Origin: Pseudomonadota bacterium
GTDB taxonomy: Bacteria > Pseudomonadota > Gammaproteobacteria > Burkholderiales > Burkholderiaceae_C
Length of the DNA: 64,000 nt
Assembly: GCA_021805825.1 (NCBI GenBank)
Contig: JAJZEC010000002.1
Coordinates: forward strand, 59,638 to 123,637
Direction of reading: 5' to 3'
The notes beneath the pieces were generated by a model. The model saw nothing but the letters and a program-made list of their open reading frames with translations, was not told the origin of the DNA and ran no database searches. A program made the position numbers and the translations under genes. The stretch's first letter is position 1; each line of letters starts with the position of its first letter. Shown piece by piece: positions 17,499-26,374 of this stretch.

Positions 17499-18195
17499 GG
17501 AGGCAGGCGTCGCCGGGCTGGTTCCCTTCTCCACCGTCGACTATCCCGGCAAGCTGGCAGCCGTGGTGTTCCTGCGCGGCTGCCCCTGGCGCTGCGGCTA
17601 CTGCCACAACCCCCACCTGCAGACGCCGCGGCCTGCGGCAACCGATCTGCGCTGGACGCACGTGCTCGAGTTGCTGCGGCAACGCCGTGGACTGCTCGAT
17701 GCCGTGGTCTTCAGCGGCGGCGAGCCGCTGCGGGATCCGACCTTGCCGGGCCTGGTGCAGAGCGTGCGCGCACTGGGCTTCGGCGTCGGCCTGCACACCG
17801 GCGGCGCGTGGCCACGGCGGCTGGCCGCGCTGGCGCCGCAACTCGACTGGATCGGGCTGGACATCAAGGCCACGCGCGAGCGCTACGCCACGGTGACCGG
17901 GGTGGCGCGCAGTGGTGCCGACGCCTGGGCCAGCCTCGACGCGGTGCTGGCCTCCGGGGTGCCCTTCGAATGCCGCACCACGGTGCACCCTGCGCTGCAC
18001 GCGCCGGCACATCTGCTCGAACTGGCTCGGCAACTGCGCGCACGCGGCGTGCGCCGCTGGGCGCTGCAACCCTTCCGCGCAGAGGGCTGCGACGACGCCA
18101 CGCTGCTGCGCCTGGCGCGCGCGCCAGGCCTGAATCGGCAGACGCTGGACCGCGTCGGCGACGGCTTCGAGCAGTTCGTGGTGCGCGCGGCCTGA
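17491..18195 (+). CDS. nrdG: Anaerobic ribonucleotide reductase activating enzyme (radical SAM)
   Basis: 234 residues from the ATG at 17491; an in-frame ATG at 17455 is the alternative. [19 protein letters not shown] is followed by [10 protein letters not shown], the CxxxCxxC [4Fe-4S] site of radical SAM activases, then VVFSGGEPL and DWIGLDIKA. It generates the glycyl radical on the NrdD tail using S-adenosylmethionine and a reduced flavodoxin or ferredoxin. It overlaps the glycyl-radical gene by 8 bases, giving the operon nrdD / radical domain / nrdG. The C-terminal extension around residue 200 resembles the longer 'NrdG2' type rather than E. coli NrdG. Confidence 0.92.
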   Translation: MPEEAGVAGLVPFSTVDYPGKLAAVVFLRGCPWRCGYCHNPHLQTPRPAATDLRWTHVLELLRQRRGLLDAVVFSGGEPLRDPTLPGLVQSVRALGFGVGLHTGGAWPRRLAALAPQLDWIGLDIKATRERYATVTGVARSGADAWASLDAVLASGVPFECRTTVHPALHAPAHLLELARQLRARGVRRWALQPFRAEGCDDATLLRLARAPGLNRQTLDRVGDGFEQFVVRAA

Positions 18196-18214
18196 TGCAC
18201 GCCGCCTGCGGCGC

Positions 18215-18892
18215 TCAGACCTGCCGCGGACGCGGAGCCGCCCGCGTCGTGCACAGCCGCTCGGCGTCGATGCGCAGACGCGTGCCACCGACACGCTGCA
18301 CCTCGCCGCGATCCTGCAGATCGTGCAGCGCCCGGCTCAGCGTTTCCGGGCGCAGGTCGAGGTAATTGGCCAGATCCTGGAAGCTCAGCGGCAGTTCGAA
18401 CTCGACGTCGCCGAGCTTGTCGGCCAGATCGAGCAGGCAGTCGGCCAGCCTGGCCACCGAGCCGAAGCGCAGGCGCAGGGTCTGGCGCATCGCGCGCAGC
18501 ACCTGCGCCGCGCCCAGGCTGGCCAGTTCCGGCCATGGGCGCTCGCGCCTGCGCATGCCGCCACGGGCATCGACCTCGATCGGCCACACCACGCTGTCGC
18601 GCAGCACCAGCGCGTCCCCGGCATGCGCGCCGGAGGCAAATCCGTCGAAGCCGAGCACGTCGCCGGGCAGCGCGAGATCGACAATGCGCAGACTGCCCAT
18701 GGGATCGCGCAGCGACACCTGCACCGCGCCGCGTTCGAGCACGAACACCCTCCCCGGCGCATCGCCATGCGCGAACAGGGCCTCTCCGGCAGCCAGCGCA
18801 CGCTGCGGCGGCGAACGACGGGCACCACGCATCCTGGCGCACAGATCGTGCTCCGCGTGCCAAAACCGCGCTACTCCAGCCGGCGCCTCCAT
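18215..18892 (-). CDS. FNR-lineage Crp/Fnr regulator lacking the Fe-S cysteines
   Basis: 225 residues: a cAMP-binding-like beta roll (LAAGEALFAHGDAPGRVFVLERG and LALPGDVLGFDGFASG, closely like FNR's LAGDLVGFDAIGSG), a dimer helix, and a winged helix with DLANYLDLRPETLSRALHDL. The recognition residues E, S and R of FNR (ETxSR) are kept, so TTGAT half-sites are expected. The four FNR cluster cysteines are not: only one N-terminal Cys remains (DLCARM), and the Cys122 region SMVCEIPF is SVVWPIEV here. It therefore should not sense oxygen through a [4Fe-4S] cluster. It ends 20 bases from nrdG, convergent, and lies downstream of ubiT. An FNR-type box is at -41.5 of its own promoter. Confidence 0.85.
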   Translation of the reverse strand: MEAPAGVARFWHAEHDLCARMRGARRSPPQRALAAGEALFAHGDAPGRVFVLERGAVQVSLRDPMGSLRIVDLALPGDVLGFDGFASGAHAGDALVLRDSVVWPIEVDARGGMRRRERPWPELASLGAAQVLRAMRQTLRLRFGSVARLADCLLDLADKLGDVEFELPLSFQDLANYLDLRPETLSRALHDLQDRGEVQRVGGTRLRIDAERLCTTRAAPRPRQV

Positions 18893-18919
18893 GGCCCTCG
18901 CCCTGCGTCCAAAGCGGGC

Positions 18920-18962
18920 ACTATAAGCCGCCGCCACAAGCCGGGATCTTGACCCAGCGCAA
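18920..18962 (-). promoter_or_regulatory. FNR-type box and -10 of the FNR-like gene
   Basis: Read on the minus strand, TTGCG-CTGG-GTCAA (18949-18962) keeps 7 of 10 positions of the FNR consensus. A TATAGT -10 (18920-18925) lies so that the box centre is about 41.5 bases upstream of the predicted start. This is class II geometry and suggests autoregulation. The box sits immediately after the ubiT stop. Confidence 0.55.
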
Positions 18963-18965
18963 GCC

Positions 18966-19436
18966 TCAGCCCCACAGCGGGCCGATGGCGTCGAGCTGGT
19001 TCTTGAGCAGCAGGCCGAACTCGGTGTCGCCTTCCATCACCAGTTCGCCATCGAAGAACAGGCGGTCGGCGTCGTCCTGCCCGCGCACCAGGCGCAGCAG
19101 CGCGCGCACGTTGGTGCGCACGCGCAGCGCCGGAGCACCGGAGGCCACCACAAAGCGGCGCCCGTCGAAGCCCAGGCCGAGGCGCAGGCCGAGATCGACC
19201 AGTTCGACCTCGACGACCCGCCCGCTGCAGGCCTGCAGGGTTTCGGCGTCGAGCCGCGGCAACAACAGGCGGTCGAGCGCGCACGCCGCCAGCCACGAAG
19301 GAGGCTGCACGGGCAGTCGGCGTACCACGACGCGCAGCGGTGCGGCCAGGCGCAATGCAGAGTCCAGGGCCTGCGCCGCGGCAGCGGCCGGCGGGCGCGG
19401 CAAGGCGATCATCCCGGCGATCCGGCGAACCGTCAT
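18966..19436 (-). CDS. ubiT: UbiT, SCP2-domain accessory factor of anaerobic ubiquinone synthesis
   Basis: 156 residues, mostly one SCP2 sterol-carrier-like domain (VVEVELVDLGLRLGLGFDGRRFVV and LFFDGELVMEGDTEFGLLLKN). UbiT binds lipid and helps the oxygen-independent hydroxylation steps in which UbiU and UbiV act. It is the third gene of ubiU-ubiV-ubiT on this strand, 46 bases after ubiV. The ATG at 19436 was chosen; the longer frame to 19529 overlaps ubiV and lacks similarity. Confidence 0.86.
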   Translation of the reverse strand: MTVRRIAGMIALPRPPAAAAAQALDSALRLAAPLRVVVRRLPVQPPSWLAACALDRLLLPRLDAETLQACSGRVVEVELVDLGLRLGLGFDGRRFVVASGAPALRVRTNVRALLRLVRGQDDADRLFFDGELVMEGDTEFGLLLKNQLDAIGPLWG

Positions 19437-19482
19437 CAGCGATTCCTCCCGCAGCTGTGCGTCCCTGCGAACCGCTGCGCGT

Positions 19483-20430
19483 TCATGGCAAGGCCCGCGC
19501 GGCGACTGCCTGCATGCCGGGGCGGGCATGGGCGAAGCCGTCGATCAGATCTCCGGGGAGATCCAGCTCGCGCAGAGCCTGCTGCGCCTGCTGCGCATCG
19601 AGCGCCTCGCGGCGCAGCGCATCGAAAAGGGAGACCACCTGCGCGAAGCCCCTCGAGCAGGGCGCCAGCCGCAGGCTGCCGATGCCAGCCTGGCGCAGAC
19701 GCTGCGGCGGCTCGAGCAAGGCATGCACGCCGGCCGACTGCACCTGCGTTCCGTTGAGGCAGAGGAAATCGCTGCCGTCGCCGCTGCGCACGGCGAGCCC
19801 GTCGGCATGCTCCAGGCAACGGAACGCGCAGTGATCCTTGTTCAGGCCGTAGTGGCGCGCGGTGAAGCAGCGGGCCGAGAAGGCCAGCGGCAGGCGGCCG
19901 AAGGCCCAGGCCTCGACCAGGGGCATCGGCTGCTCGTCGCTGGCGTCCCCCCATCCGATGCTGGCCACGGTCGCCAGCGGCAGCTCGGCCGGTGCGCACC
20001 AGCGGGTCGCCCCCAGCGCCACATGCTCGCGCAGCGCCTGCCGGTTGTAGATGTTCAGGTGCGGGCCGAGGCTGAAGGATCTGGCCCCGGCCTGCAGCAG
20101 CAATCCCAGTACCGAGGCGTCGCCGGCCTCCAGCGCGAATTCCTGCTGCTGCACGATGGCGCGGATGTCGCGCAGATCGGCCTCCCCCATCACCAGCGTC
20201 GGCGTGGCCAGCAGCACCTGCTTGCCCGCGCTGCGCAGCGCGCGCCCCAGCGCCAGCCAGTCGGCCAGCTTCCATTCGTGGCGGCGCGAGCACACGACCT
20301 CCCCCAGCACCACGGTATCGACCGCGCTGTCGGCCAGATCCTCATACAGCGACTGCACCTGTTCGCGCGGCCACCAGTACTGCAGTGGGGCCACGCACAG
20401 TTGCGGCAAGGCGTTCATGCTTGGCTGCAT
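19483..20430 (-). CDS. ubiV: UbiV, U32-family iron-sulfur protein of anaerobic ubiquinone synthesis
   Basis: 315 residues of the peptidase-U32-like family. The four cysteines expected for the UbiV [4Fe-4S] cluster are present: one in VVCSRRHEWK near residue 47, and a cluster in ARCFTARHYGLNKDHCAFRC near residue 190. UbiU and UbiV together hydroxylate ubiquinone precursors without oxygen, using prephenate as donor in E. coli. GAGGGG precedes the ATG. Only 9 bases separate it from ubiU, so the two are cotranscribed. Confidence 0.92.
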   Translation of the reverse strand: MQPSMNALPQLCVAPLQYWWPREQVQSLYEDLADSAVDTVVLGEVVCSRRHEWKLADWLALGRALRSAGKQVLLATPTLVMGEADLRDIRAIVQQQEFALEAGDASVLGLLLQAGARSFSLGPHLNIYNRQALREHVALGATRWCAPAELPLATVASIGWGDASDEQPMPLVEAWAFGRLPLAFSARCFTARHYGLNKDHCAFRCLEHADGLAVRSGDGSDFLCLNGTQVQSAGVHALLEPPQRLRQAGIGSLRLAPCSRGFAQVVSLFDALRREALDAQQAQQALRELDLPGDLIDGFAHARPGMQAVAARALP

Positions 20431-20439
20431 GGCATCCCC

Positions 20440-21462
20440 TCAGCGCCAGGGCCGGTCATAGGCACCGAGGGTGTGCTGCTGTCCCTCGGCCCAGCGCGCC
20501 AGGCGCGCGGTCCAGCTTTCGCGTACTGCGTAGGCGGACTCGGCGGCCGCGGCGTCGATGGCCTCGCGCCAGACGCGGGCGACTTCGGCCACGTATTGCG
20601 CGCTGCGCTGCCTGCCTTCGATCTTCACCGCGGCGACGCCGCATTCGATCAACTGCGGCAGCAGCTCCAGGGTGTTCAGGCTGGTCGGCTCCTCCAGCGC
20701 ATAGCCGCGCCGGCCCTCGACGACGAAGCGCCCCTTGCACAAGGTCGGGTAGGCGCGTGCCTCGCCCGGAGCGTAGGTGTCGATCAACACGCCGCCCAGG
20801 CGCGCCTCGACACTGCCGTCGTCATGCTCCTGCCAGCGCACCGCGGCCGCCGGGGAACACACGCCGGCGTTGTTGGGCGAACAGCCGGTGGCATAGGACG
20901 ACAGCGCGCAGCGACCCTCGACCATCACGCACAGGCTGCCGAAGCCGAATACCTCGACTTCGGCCTGGGTGTTGCGGGCCACGTGCGCGACCTGGGACAG
21001 GGTCAGCACCCGCGGCAGCACGGCGCGCTGGATGGCGTAGCGCTGGCGGTAGTACTCGATGGCCGCGTAGGAGGTTGCCGAGGCCTGCACCGAAAGGTGC
21101 AGGCGCAGTTGCGGGTAGCGCTCGTGCGCATGAGCGAGCACGGCGCTGTCGGCCACGATGAGGGCGTCGGCGCCCAGATCCACGGCGCTGTCGACGGCAT
21201 CGAACCAGGGGCGCGGATCGGCCGCCTCGGCGAAGGTGTTCAGCGCCATCAGCACCTTGACGCCGCGCTCGTGCGCGTAGCGAACGCCCTGGCGCAACTG
21301 GGCCTGGTCGAAGTTCATGCCCGCGAAGGCGCGCGCGTTGGTCTGGTTGCGCAGCCCGAGGTAGACCGCATCGGCGCCGGCATCGACCGCCAGCTGCAGC
21401 GCGCGCAGCGAGCCCGCCGGGCACACCAGTTCGGGCTTGCCGCGTCTGGTTGGCTGTTGCAT
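20440..21462 (-). CDS. ubiU: UbiU, U32-family iron-sulfur protein of anaerobic ubiquinone synthesis
   Basis: 340 residues. Family landmarks are ELVCPAGSLRALQLAVDAGADAVY at the N-terminus and FGFGSLCVMVEGRCALSSY followed by TGCSPNNAGVC near residue 175, carrying three of the cluster cysteines, with a fourth at PTLCKGRF. Partner of UbiV in oxygen-independent O-hydroxylation of ubiquinone intermediates. First gene of the ubiUVT operon; an FNR-type box lies about 113 bases upstream. Such an operon lets the cell keep making ubiquinone for anaerobic (for example nitrate) respiration. Confidence 0.93.
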   Translation of the reverse strand: MQQPTRRGKPELVCPAGSLRALQLAVDAGADAVYLGLRNQTNARAFAGMNFDQAQLRQGVRYAHERGVKVLMALNTFAEAADPRPWFDAVDSAVDLGADALIVADSAVLAHAHERYPQLRLHLSVQASATSYAAIEYYRQRYAIQRAVLPRVLTLSQVAHVARNTQAEVEVFGFGSLCVMVEGRCALSSYATGCSPNNAGVCSPAAAVRWQEHDDGSVEARLGGVLIDTYAPGEARAYPTLCKGRFVVEGRRGYALEEPTSLNTLELLPQLIECGVAAVKIEGRQRSAQYVAEVARVWREAIDAAAAESAYAVRESWTARLARWAEGQQHTLGAYDRPWR

Positions 21463-21568
21463 GGAAAGTTCTCCGAGGAGCCCGGCATGCGGCAGGCGGC
21501 ATCACCGGGCCCAAACCGGGGAACTTTAGCCTGCGCCGACGTCCGCGCGGAGCTGGCGCCGCGTCTAC

Positions 21569-21582
21569 CTGACAAGCATCAA
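21569..21582 (-). promoter_or_regulatory. FNR-type box upstream of ubiU
   Basis: On the minus strand TTGAT-GCTT-GTCAG matches the FNR consensus at 8 of 10 positions and shares 13 consecutive bases with the box before nrdD. It overlaps the last codons of thiE. A TAAAGT at 21523-21528 could be the -10, which would place the box near -60. Confidence 0.65.
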
Positions 21583-22229
21583 GTCGGAGCCTGCGCGTCC
21601 CGCGCCCGCCGCACGATGCCGGCCAGTTCCGAGCTGGCGGCGACGGGGTCGGGCGCGGCGGTGATCGCGCGCACCACGGCAATGCCGTCGGCCCCGGCTT
21701 CGAGCACGGCCTGCGCATTGCCGCTGTCGATGCCGCCGATCGCCAGCAGTGGACGGCGACTGCGCTGGCGCATCGCGCGCACGCCTTGCAGCCCCAGCGC
21801 CGGGCCGGCGTCGGCCTTGCTGGGAGTGTCGAACACGGGACTGGGGCTGAGGTAGTCGACGTCGTAGGCAGCGGCCGCTTCGAGTTCATCCAGGCTGCCC
21901 ACCGACAGGCCGATGATCGCCTGCGGCATGTGGCGTCGCACCATGCCCACCTCGAGATCGTCCTGGCCGAGGTGCACGCCGTCGGCCTGGCTGGCCAGCG
22001 CCACGTCCAGGCGATCGTTGATGATCAGCGGCACGCCGCGCGCGCCCAGCAGCGGGCGCAGCAGGCGCGCGCGCGCGACGAAGGCGCGCGTGGACAGATC
22101 CTTCTCGCGCAGCTGCACGCAATCCACGCCGCCGCGCACGGCCTCGTCCACCAGCCGCAGCAGGCGCTCGGGCGCCATCCCGCCGATCACCAGGTACAGC
22201 CGCGGCACACCACGCTCCAGGCGGTTCAT
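21579..22229 (-). CDS. thiE: Thiamine-phosphate synthase
   Basis: 216 residues with the TIM-barrel signature: [17 protein letters not shown] near residue 40 (substrate pyrophosphate), [19 protein letters not shown] near residue 85 and LLAIGGID with GIAVVRAI near the end. It couples HMP-pyrophosphate with thiazole phosphate to give thiamine phosphate. The ATG overlaps the thiM stop (ATGA), forming a thiM-thiE pair that serves thiazole salvage. Confidence 0.94.
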   Translation of the reverse strand: MNRLERGVPRLYLVIGGMAPERLLRLVDEAVRGGVDCVQLREKDLSTRAFVARARLLRPLLGARGVPLIINDRLDVALASQADGVHLGQDDLEVGMVRRHMPQAIIGLSVGSLDELEAAAAYDVDYLSPSPVFDTPSKADAGPALGLQGVRAMRQRSRRPLLAIGGIDSGNAQAVLEAGADGIAVVRAITAAPDPVAASSELAGIVRRARDAQAPT

Positions 22230-23047
22230 GCCGACACTTCGAGGCGAAGGCGCGCGGCGAAGGTTTCGGCGTCGAGCAGCTGCACCGCGTCGAGCAGCGC
22301 GACCTGGTAGCTGCCGACCCCGCCACCGGCCGCGCGGGTGCGCTGCGCGGCGACCTCGCCGGCGACCCCCAGATAGGCCATCGCAGCCACGGTAGCCCGC
22401 CAGCGGTCGGGCTGCACCGCGGCGAAGGCGGCCACCAGCGCGCTGGCGCCGCAGCCCACCCCGGTGACCAGGGTCATCCAGACGTCACCGTTGCGCAGGC
22501 CGGCGTGGCGGCCGTCGGGCGCCACCACATGATCCTGCTCGCCCGAGATGCAGACCACCGCGCCGCTGTCGCGGCTGAGGCGGCGCGCGGCATCGAGCGC
22601 GGCATCGGCGTGCAGCAGGCTGTCGACGCCGCGCGCGGCCGCCGACTCGCCGGCCACGCTGAGGATTTCCGACGCATTGCCACGCAGCACGTCGGGCTCG
22701 GCGGCTGCGCGCAATTGCTGCACCACCTGGCGCCGGTAGCGGGTAGCGCCGGCGCCCACCGGATCGAGCACCACCGGAGTGCCTCGGCCGCGCGCGGCCA
22801 GCAAGGCCAGGCGCATCGAATCGACCCACGCCGGCTGCAGGGTGCCGATGTTCAGCACCACGGCGCCGGCCATGCCGGCCATTTCCTCCACCTCCTCGTG
22901 GGCATGCACCATGACGGGCGAAGCCCCGGCAGCCAACAACAGGTTGGCATTGAAATTCATGACGACGAGATTGGTCACGTTGTGCACCAGCGGGCAGCGC
23001 GCGCGCAACTCCAGAACATCCCGCCACAGATCTTGGGCGCAAAGCAT
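22226..23047 (-). CDS. thiM: Hydroxyethylthiazole kinase
   Basis: 273 residues. [48 protein letters not shown] and the catalytic segment [15 protein letters not shown] identify the ribokinase-like ThiM. It phosphorylates salvaged hydroxyethylthiazole. The ATG at 23047 has AAAGGGAG upstream; a TTG at 23071 in frame is less likely. I looked for a TPP riboswitch in the 185 bases upstream and did not find its conserved elements. Confidence 0.94.
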   Translation of the reverse strand: MLCAQDLWRDVLELRARCPLVHNVTNLVVMNFNANLLLAAGASPVMVHAHEEVEEMAGMAGAVVLNIGTLQPAWVDSMRLALLAARGRGTPVVLDPVGAGATRYRRQVVQQLRAAAEPDVLRGNASEILSVAGESAAARGVDSLLHADAALDAARRLSRDSGAVVCISGEQDHVVAPDGRHAGLRNGDVWMTLVTGVGCGASALVAAFAAVQPDRWRATVAAMAYLGVAGEVAAQRTRAAGGGVGSYQVALLDAVQLLDAETFAARLRLEVSA

Positions 23048-23232
23048 CGACAGGGCTCCCTTTCCCGACAAGAACGGACAAGAACGGAGAAGAAGCTCGG
23101 CATTGTGCGCCCCGGCCGGGCCGCGCGGACCTTGACCGATGCGGGGGATGCCAGCACGCCACGGCGCCTATACTTGCCTCATTGTCTCATCTTGTTACAT
23201 TCCACACCCACGAGCCCTCAAGGAGTCCCCCG

Positions 23233-24114
23233 ATGAAACGCCTGCTGCTGTTCCTGGGCACCAACCTGGCGGTGCTGGTCGTTCTGGGGCTGGTGACCCG
23301 GCTGCTCGGGCTGGATCGCTTCCTGAGCGCACGCGGCATCGACTACACGACCCTGCTGGGATTTGCCGCGGTGGTCGGCTTCGGCGGAGCCTTCATCTCC
23401 CTGCTGCTGTCGAAGACCATCGCCAAGTTCAGCACTGGCGCGCGGGTGATCGGGCAACCGCTCGACGCCACCGAGGCCTGGCTGCTCGACACCGTCTCGA
23501 GGCTCGCGACTGCGGCGGGAATCGGCGTGCCCGAGGTCGCGATCTACGAGGGCGAGCCGAACGCCTTCGCCACCGGCGCCAGCCGCGACCATGCGCTGGT
23601 GGCGGTGTCCACCGGTCTGCTGCAGACCATGTCGCGCGAACAGGCCGCCGCGGTGCTCGGCCATGAAATCAGCCATGTCGCGAATGGCGACATGGTGACC
23701 CTCACCCTGATCCAGGGCGTGGTCAACACCTTCGTCGTGTTCCTGTCGCGGGTCGTGGGCTTCTTCGTCGATTCGGCGCTGCGGCGCGGCGATTCCGAGT
23801 ACCAGGGCCCGGGCGTCGGCTACCTGGTGACCACCGTCGTCTGCGACCTGCTGTTCGGGGTGCTGGCCAGCCTGATCGTGGCCTATTTCTCGCGCCAGCG
23901 GGAATTCCGCGCCGACGCAGGCTCGGCTCGCCTGCTGGGCAGCGCACAACCCATGGTCGACGCTTTGATCCGCCTGGAGCAGATGCAGGCGGGCGGACTG
24001 CCGCGCAACCTGGCCACCGCGGGCATCACCGACCGCCCGGCCTGGAGCGAACTGTTCGCCAGCCACCCACCGCTGGAACAGCGCATCGCCGCGCTGCGTC
24101 AGGCGCGGAGCTGA
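23233..24114 (+). CDS. htpX: Membrane protease HtpX
   Basis: 293 residues. Two N-terminal membrane segments ([18 protein letters not shown] and [19 protein letters not shown]) are followed by the zinc-protease motif [13 protein letters not shown] near residue 140 and two more hydrophobic segments. The third metal ligand is in [14 protein letters not shown]. HtpX degrades misfolded inner-membrane proteins. AAGGAG precedes the ATG. A TATACT at 23169 may be its -10, but no matching -35 or heat-shock promoter was convincing. Confidence 0.95.
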   Translation: MKRLLLFLGTNLAVLVVLGLVTRLLGLDRFLSARGIDYTTLLGFAAVVGFGGAFISLLLSKTIAKFSTGARVIGQPLDATEAWLLDTVSRLATAAGIGVPEVAIYEGEPNAFATGASRDHALVAVSTGLLQTMSREQAAAVLGHEISHVANGDMVTLTLIQGVVNTFVVFLSRVVGFFVDSALRRGDSEYQGPGVGYLVTTVVCDLLFGVLASLIVAYFSRQREFRADAGSARLLGSAQPMVDALIRLEQMQAGGLPRNLATAGITDRPAWSELFASHPPLEQRIAALRQARS

Positions 24115-24327
24115 CCCCGCCCGGGAACGCGGGCGCATACCGCTTCCCGCGGCCAACATCGCGTCCTGCACAATCGCGCCAAACCCGCAATAATTTCAGG
24201 GTTTTCCCTGCACCAGGCCGCCGGCCCGTGGGGCTCGCCCGCGCGCGGCGACGCGGTGGAGCCGCCATGCGGACGATCGCGCCGGCCCCTGGACTGCGAA
24301 CCACAACCACAAGCAAAGGAATGGATC

Positions 24328-25434
24328 ATGACGGAAGCCAGACTCTTTCAACCCGGGCGTATCGGCTCGATCGACATCGCCAATCGCGTGGTCATGGCGC
24401 CGTTGACCCGCAGCCGCGCCGACGAGGCCGCGGGTGACCTGCCGGGCAGCGACATCCACGTCGAGTACTACCGCCAGCGCAGCGGCGCGGGCCTGATCAT
24501 CAGCGAAGGCACCCAGGTCTCGCCACAGGGCAAGGGCTACATGGCCACGCCGGGCATCTACTCCGACGCCCAGGTCGAGGGCTGGAAGCGGGTGACCGCG
24601 GCGGTGCACCAGGCCGGGTCGAAGATCCTGGCCCAGATCTGGCACGTCGGACGCATCACCCACCCGGCGCTGACCGGCGGCCTGCCGCCGCTGGCCCCGT
24701 CGGCGATCGCTCCGCGCGGCGTGGTGGCCTATACGCACCAGGGCAAGGTGGACATCCCGGTTCCGCAGGCCATGAACCAGCAGCAGATCAGCGCCGTGGT
24801 CAACGAATTCCGCCGCGCCGCGGCCAACGCCCTGCGCGCCGGTTTCGACGGCGTGGAAATCCATGGCGCCAACGGCTATCTGATCGACCAGTTCCTGCGC
24901 GACGGTGCCAACCAGCGCGACGACGCCTACGGCGGATCGGTGGCCGGGCGCTGCAAGCTGGCGCTGGAGATCGTCGACGCGGTGGTCGCGGAAATCGGCG
25001 CCTCGCGGGTGGGCATCCGTCTGTCGCCGCTGACCCCGTTCAACGACCTTGCCGACAGCGATCCCCAGCGCACCTTCGAGCACCTGGTGGCCGAACTCGA
25101 CCGCCGCGGCATCGCCTTCGTGCACTTCATCGAGGGGGCAACCGGTGGCGCGCGCGACCTGCCGGGCTTCGACTATGCGAAGGCGCGCAAGTCCTTCCGT
25201 GGCGCCTACATCGCGAACAACGGCTACGACCGCGCGATGGCTCTCGACGCCGTCGAGAGCGGGCGTGTCGACGCGGTGGCCTTCGGTCGCCCGTTCATCG
25301 CCAACCCGGATCTGGTGCAACGCCTGCGCCTGAACGCCGCGCTGAGCGCCCCCGACCCCAGCACCTTCTACACCCCGGGGCCGGTCGGCTACGTCGACTA
25401 CCCCACGCTGGACGCCCAGGCGCAGACCGCCTGA
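24328..25434 (+). CDS. nemA: Old Yellow Enzyme family alkene/N-ethylmaleimide reductase
   Basis: 368 residues, FMN-dependent. Seen in order: NRVVMAPLTRSRA (FMN loop), SEGTQVSPQGKGY, AQIWHVGRITHP, and the substrate-binding GVEIHGANGYLIDQFLRDGANQRDD, which holds the His and Asn that bind the carbonyl. FGRPFIANPDL near the C-terminus binds the FMN phosphate. Such enzymes reduce activated alkenes, nitro compounds and maleimides with NAD(P)H. AAGGA lies before ATG 24328; the next gene follows after 15 bases and may share the transcript. The symbol reflects family, not a proven substrate. Confidence 0.85.
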   Translation: MTEARLFQPGRIGSIDIANRVVMAPLTRSRADEAAGDLPGSDIHVEYYRQRSGAGLIISEGTQVSPQGKGYMATPGIYSDAQVEGWKRVTAAVHQAGSKILAQIWHVGRITHPALTGGLPPLAPSAIAPRGVVAYTHQGKVDIPVPQAMNQQQISAVVNEFRRAAANALRAGFDGVEIHGANGYLIDQFLRDGANQRDDAYGGSVAGRCKLALEIVDAVVAEIGASRVGIRLSPLTPFNDLADSDPQRTFEHLVAELDRRGIAFVHFIEGATGGARDLPGFDYAKARKSFRGAYIANNGYDRAMALDAVESGRVDAVAFGRPFIANPDLVQRLRLNAALSAPDPSTFYTPGPVGYVDYPTLDAQAQTA

Positions 25435-25449
25435 AACCGGAGCCACTCC

Positions 25450-26340
25450 ATGCAGATCGGATTCATCGGCCTGGGCAGCATGGGCCTGCCCATGGCCTCC
25501 AACCTGCTGAAGGCAGGTTTTCAGCTCAAGGTGTGGAACCGCTCGCCGGCCAGGGCTCAGGAACTGGTCAAGCTCGGTGCCACGCTGGTCGAGCATCCGG
25601 CCGACACCGTCGACCCGCAGGGGGTGGTGATCAGCATGGTCGCCGACGATGCCGCGCTGCGCGCGGTGGTGCTCGGCGAGCATGGCATCGGCCAGCGCCT
25701 GCGCGACGGCGGCATCCACCTGTCGATGAGCACCATCGACCCGCAGACCACGCGCGAACTCGCGGCCCTGCATGCCGCGCAGGCAGCGCGCTACGTCGCG
25801 GCCCCGGTGTTCGGCCGCCCCGATGCCGCGGCGGCCCGGATGCTGTTCGTGCTGTGCGCAGGCCCGCAGGCCGCGCGCCAGGCTGTGCAACCCGCGCTGG
25901 AGGCGATGGGCCAGCGGGTGTTCGACCTTGGCGATGACGCGGCGGCGGCCAACGTGCTCAAGCTGTCGGGGAATTTCATGATCCTCGGCATCATCGAGGC
26001 GATGGCCGAGGCGATGAGCTTCGGCGAGCGCCAGGGCGTGCCGCGCGAGCGCACCGCCGAGGTGCTGACCCAGTCGCTGTTTCCGGCGCCGATTTTCGTC
26101 AACTACGGCAAGCAGATCGCCGCCCACAGTTACGCGCCGGCCCGCTTCAAGCTGGCGCTCGGGCTGAAGGACGCCGATCTCGTGCTCGCCGCAGCGCGCC
26201 GCGTCGCGCTCCCGATGCCCCTGGCGCAACTGATGCAGGGACGCCTGTTGTCGGCGGTGGCCAAGGGTCGCGGCGAACTCGACTGGACAGCCGCCGCCCT
26301 CGGTGCCAGCGAGGACGGCGCGCTGCCGGGCGCGCGTTGA
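25450..26340 (+). CDS. NAD(P)-dependent beta-hydroxyacid dehydrogenase (3-hydroxyisobutyrate dehydrogenase family)
   Basis: 296 residues. The N-terminal dinucleotide fold begins IGFIGLGSMGLPMASNLLKAG. Family elements are HLSMSTIDPQTTRELA near residue 100, APVFGRPDAAAARML (substrate region) and the catalytic-lysine helix AAAANVLKLSGNFMI. HGLKDAD-like 'GLKDADLVL' follows. Members oxidise or reduce small beta-hydroxyacids and semialdehydes; the exact substrate is not evident. Neighbouring the OYE-type reductase, it may act on reactive carbonyls, but this is inference. Confidence 0.82.
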   Translation: MQIGFIGLGSMGLPMASNLLKAGFQLKVWNRSPARAQELVKLGATLVEHPADTVDPQGVVISMVADDAALRAVVLGEHGIGQRLRDGGIHLSMSTIDPQTTRELAALHAAQAARYVAAPVFGRPDAAAARMLFVLCAGPQAARQAVQPALEAMGQRVFDLGDDAAAANVLKLSGNFMILGIIEAMAEAMSFGERQGVPRERTAEVLTQSLFPAPIFVNYGKQIAAHSYAPARFKLALGLKDADLVLAAARRVALPMPLAQLMQGRLLSAVAKGRGELDWTAAALGASEDGALPGAR

Positions 26341-26374
26341 AGCGAGGTTGCCTGCCGCCGTGGCGGCAGGCAAC

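Noticed and set aside
23048..23232. Possible TPP riboswitch upstream of thiM
   Set aside because: The conserved CUGAGA, ACCUGA and GCGxAGGGA-like elements of the thi-box are not found on the minus strand of this gap.
24118..24135. Terminator after htpX
   Set aside because: A short CGCCCG/CGGGCG stem without a T tract; too weak to call.
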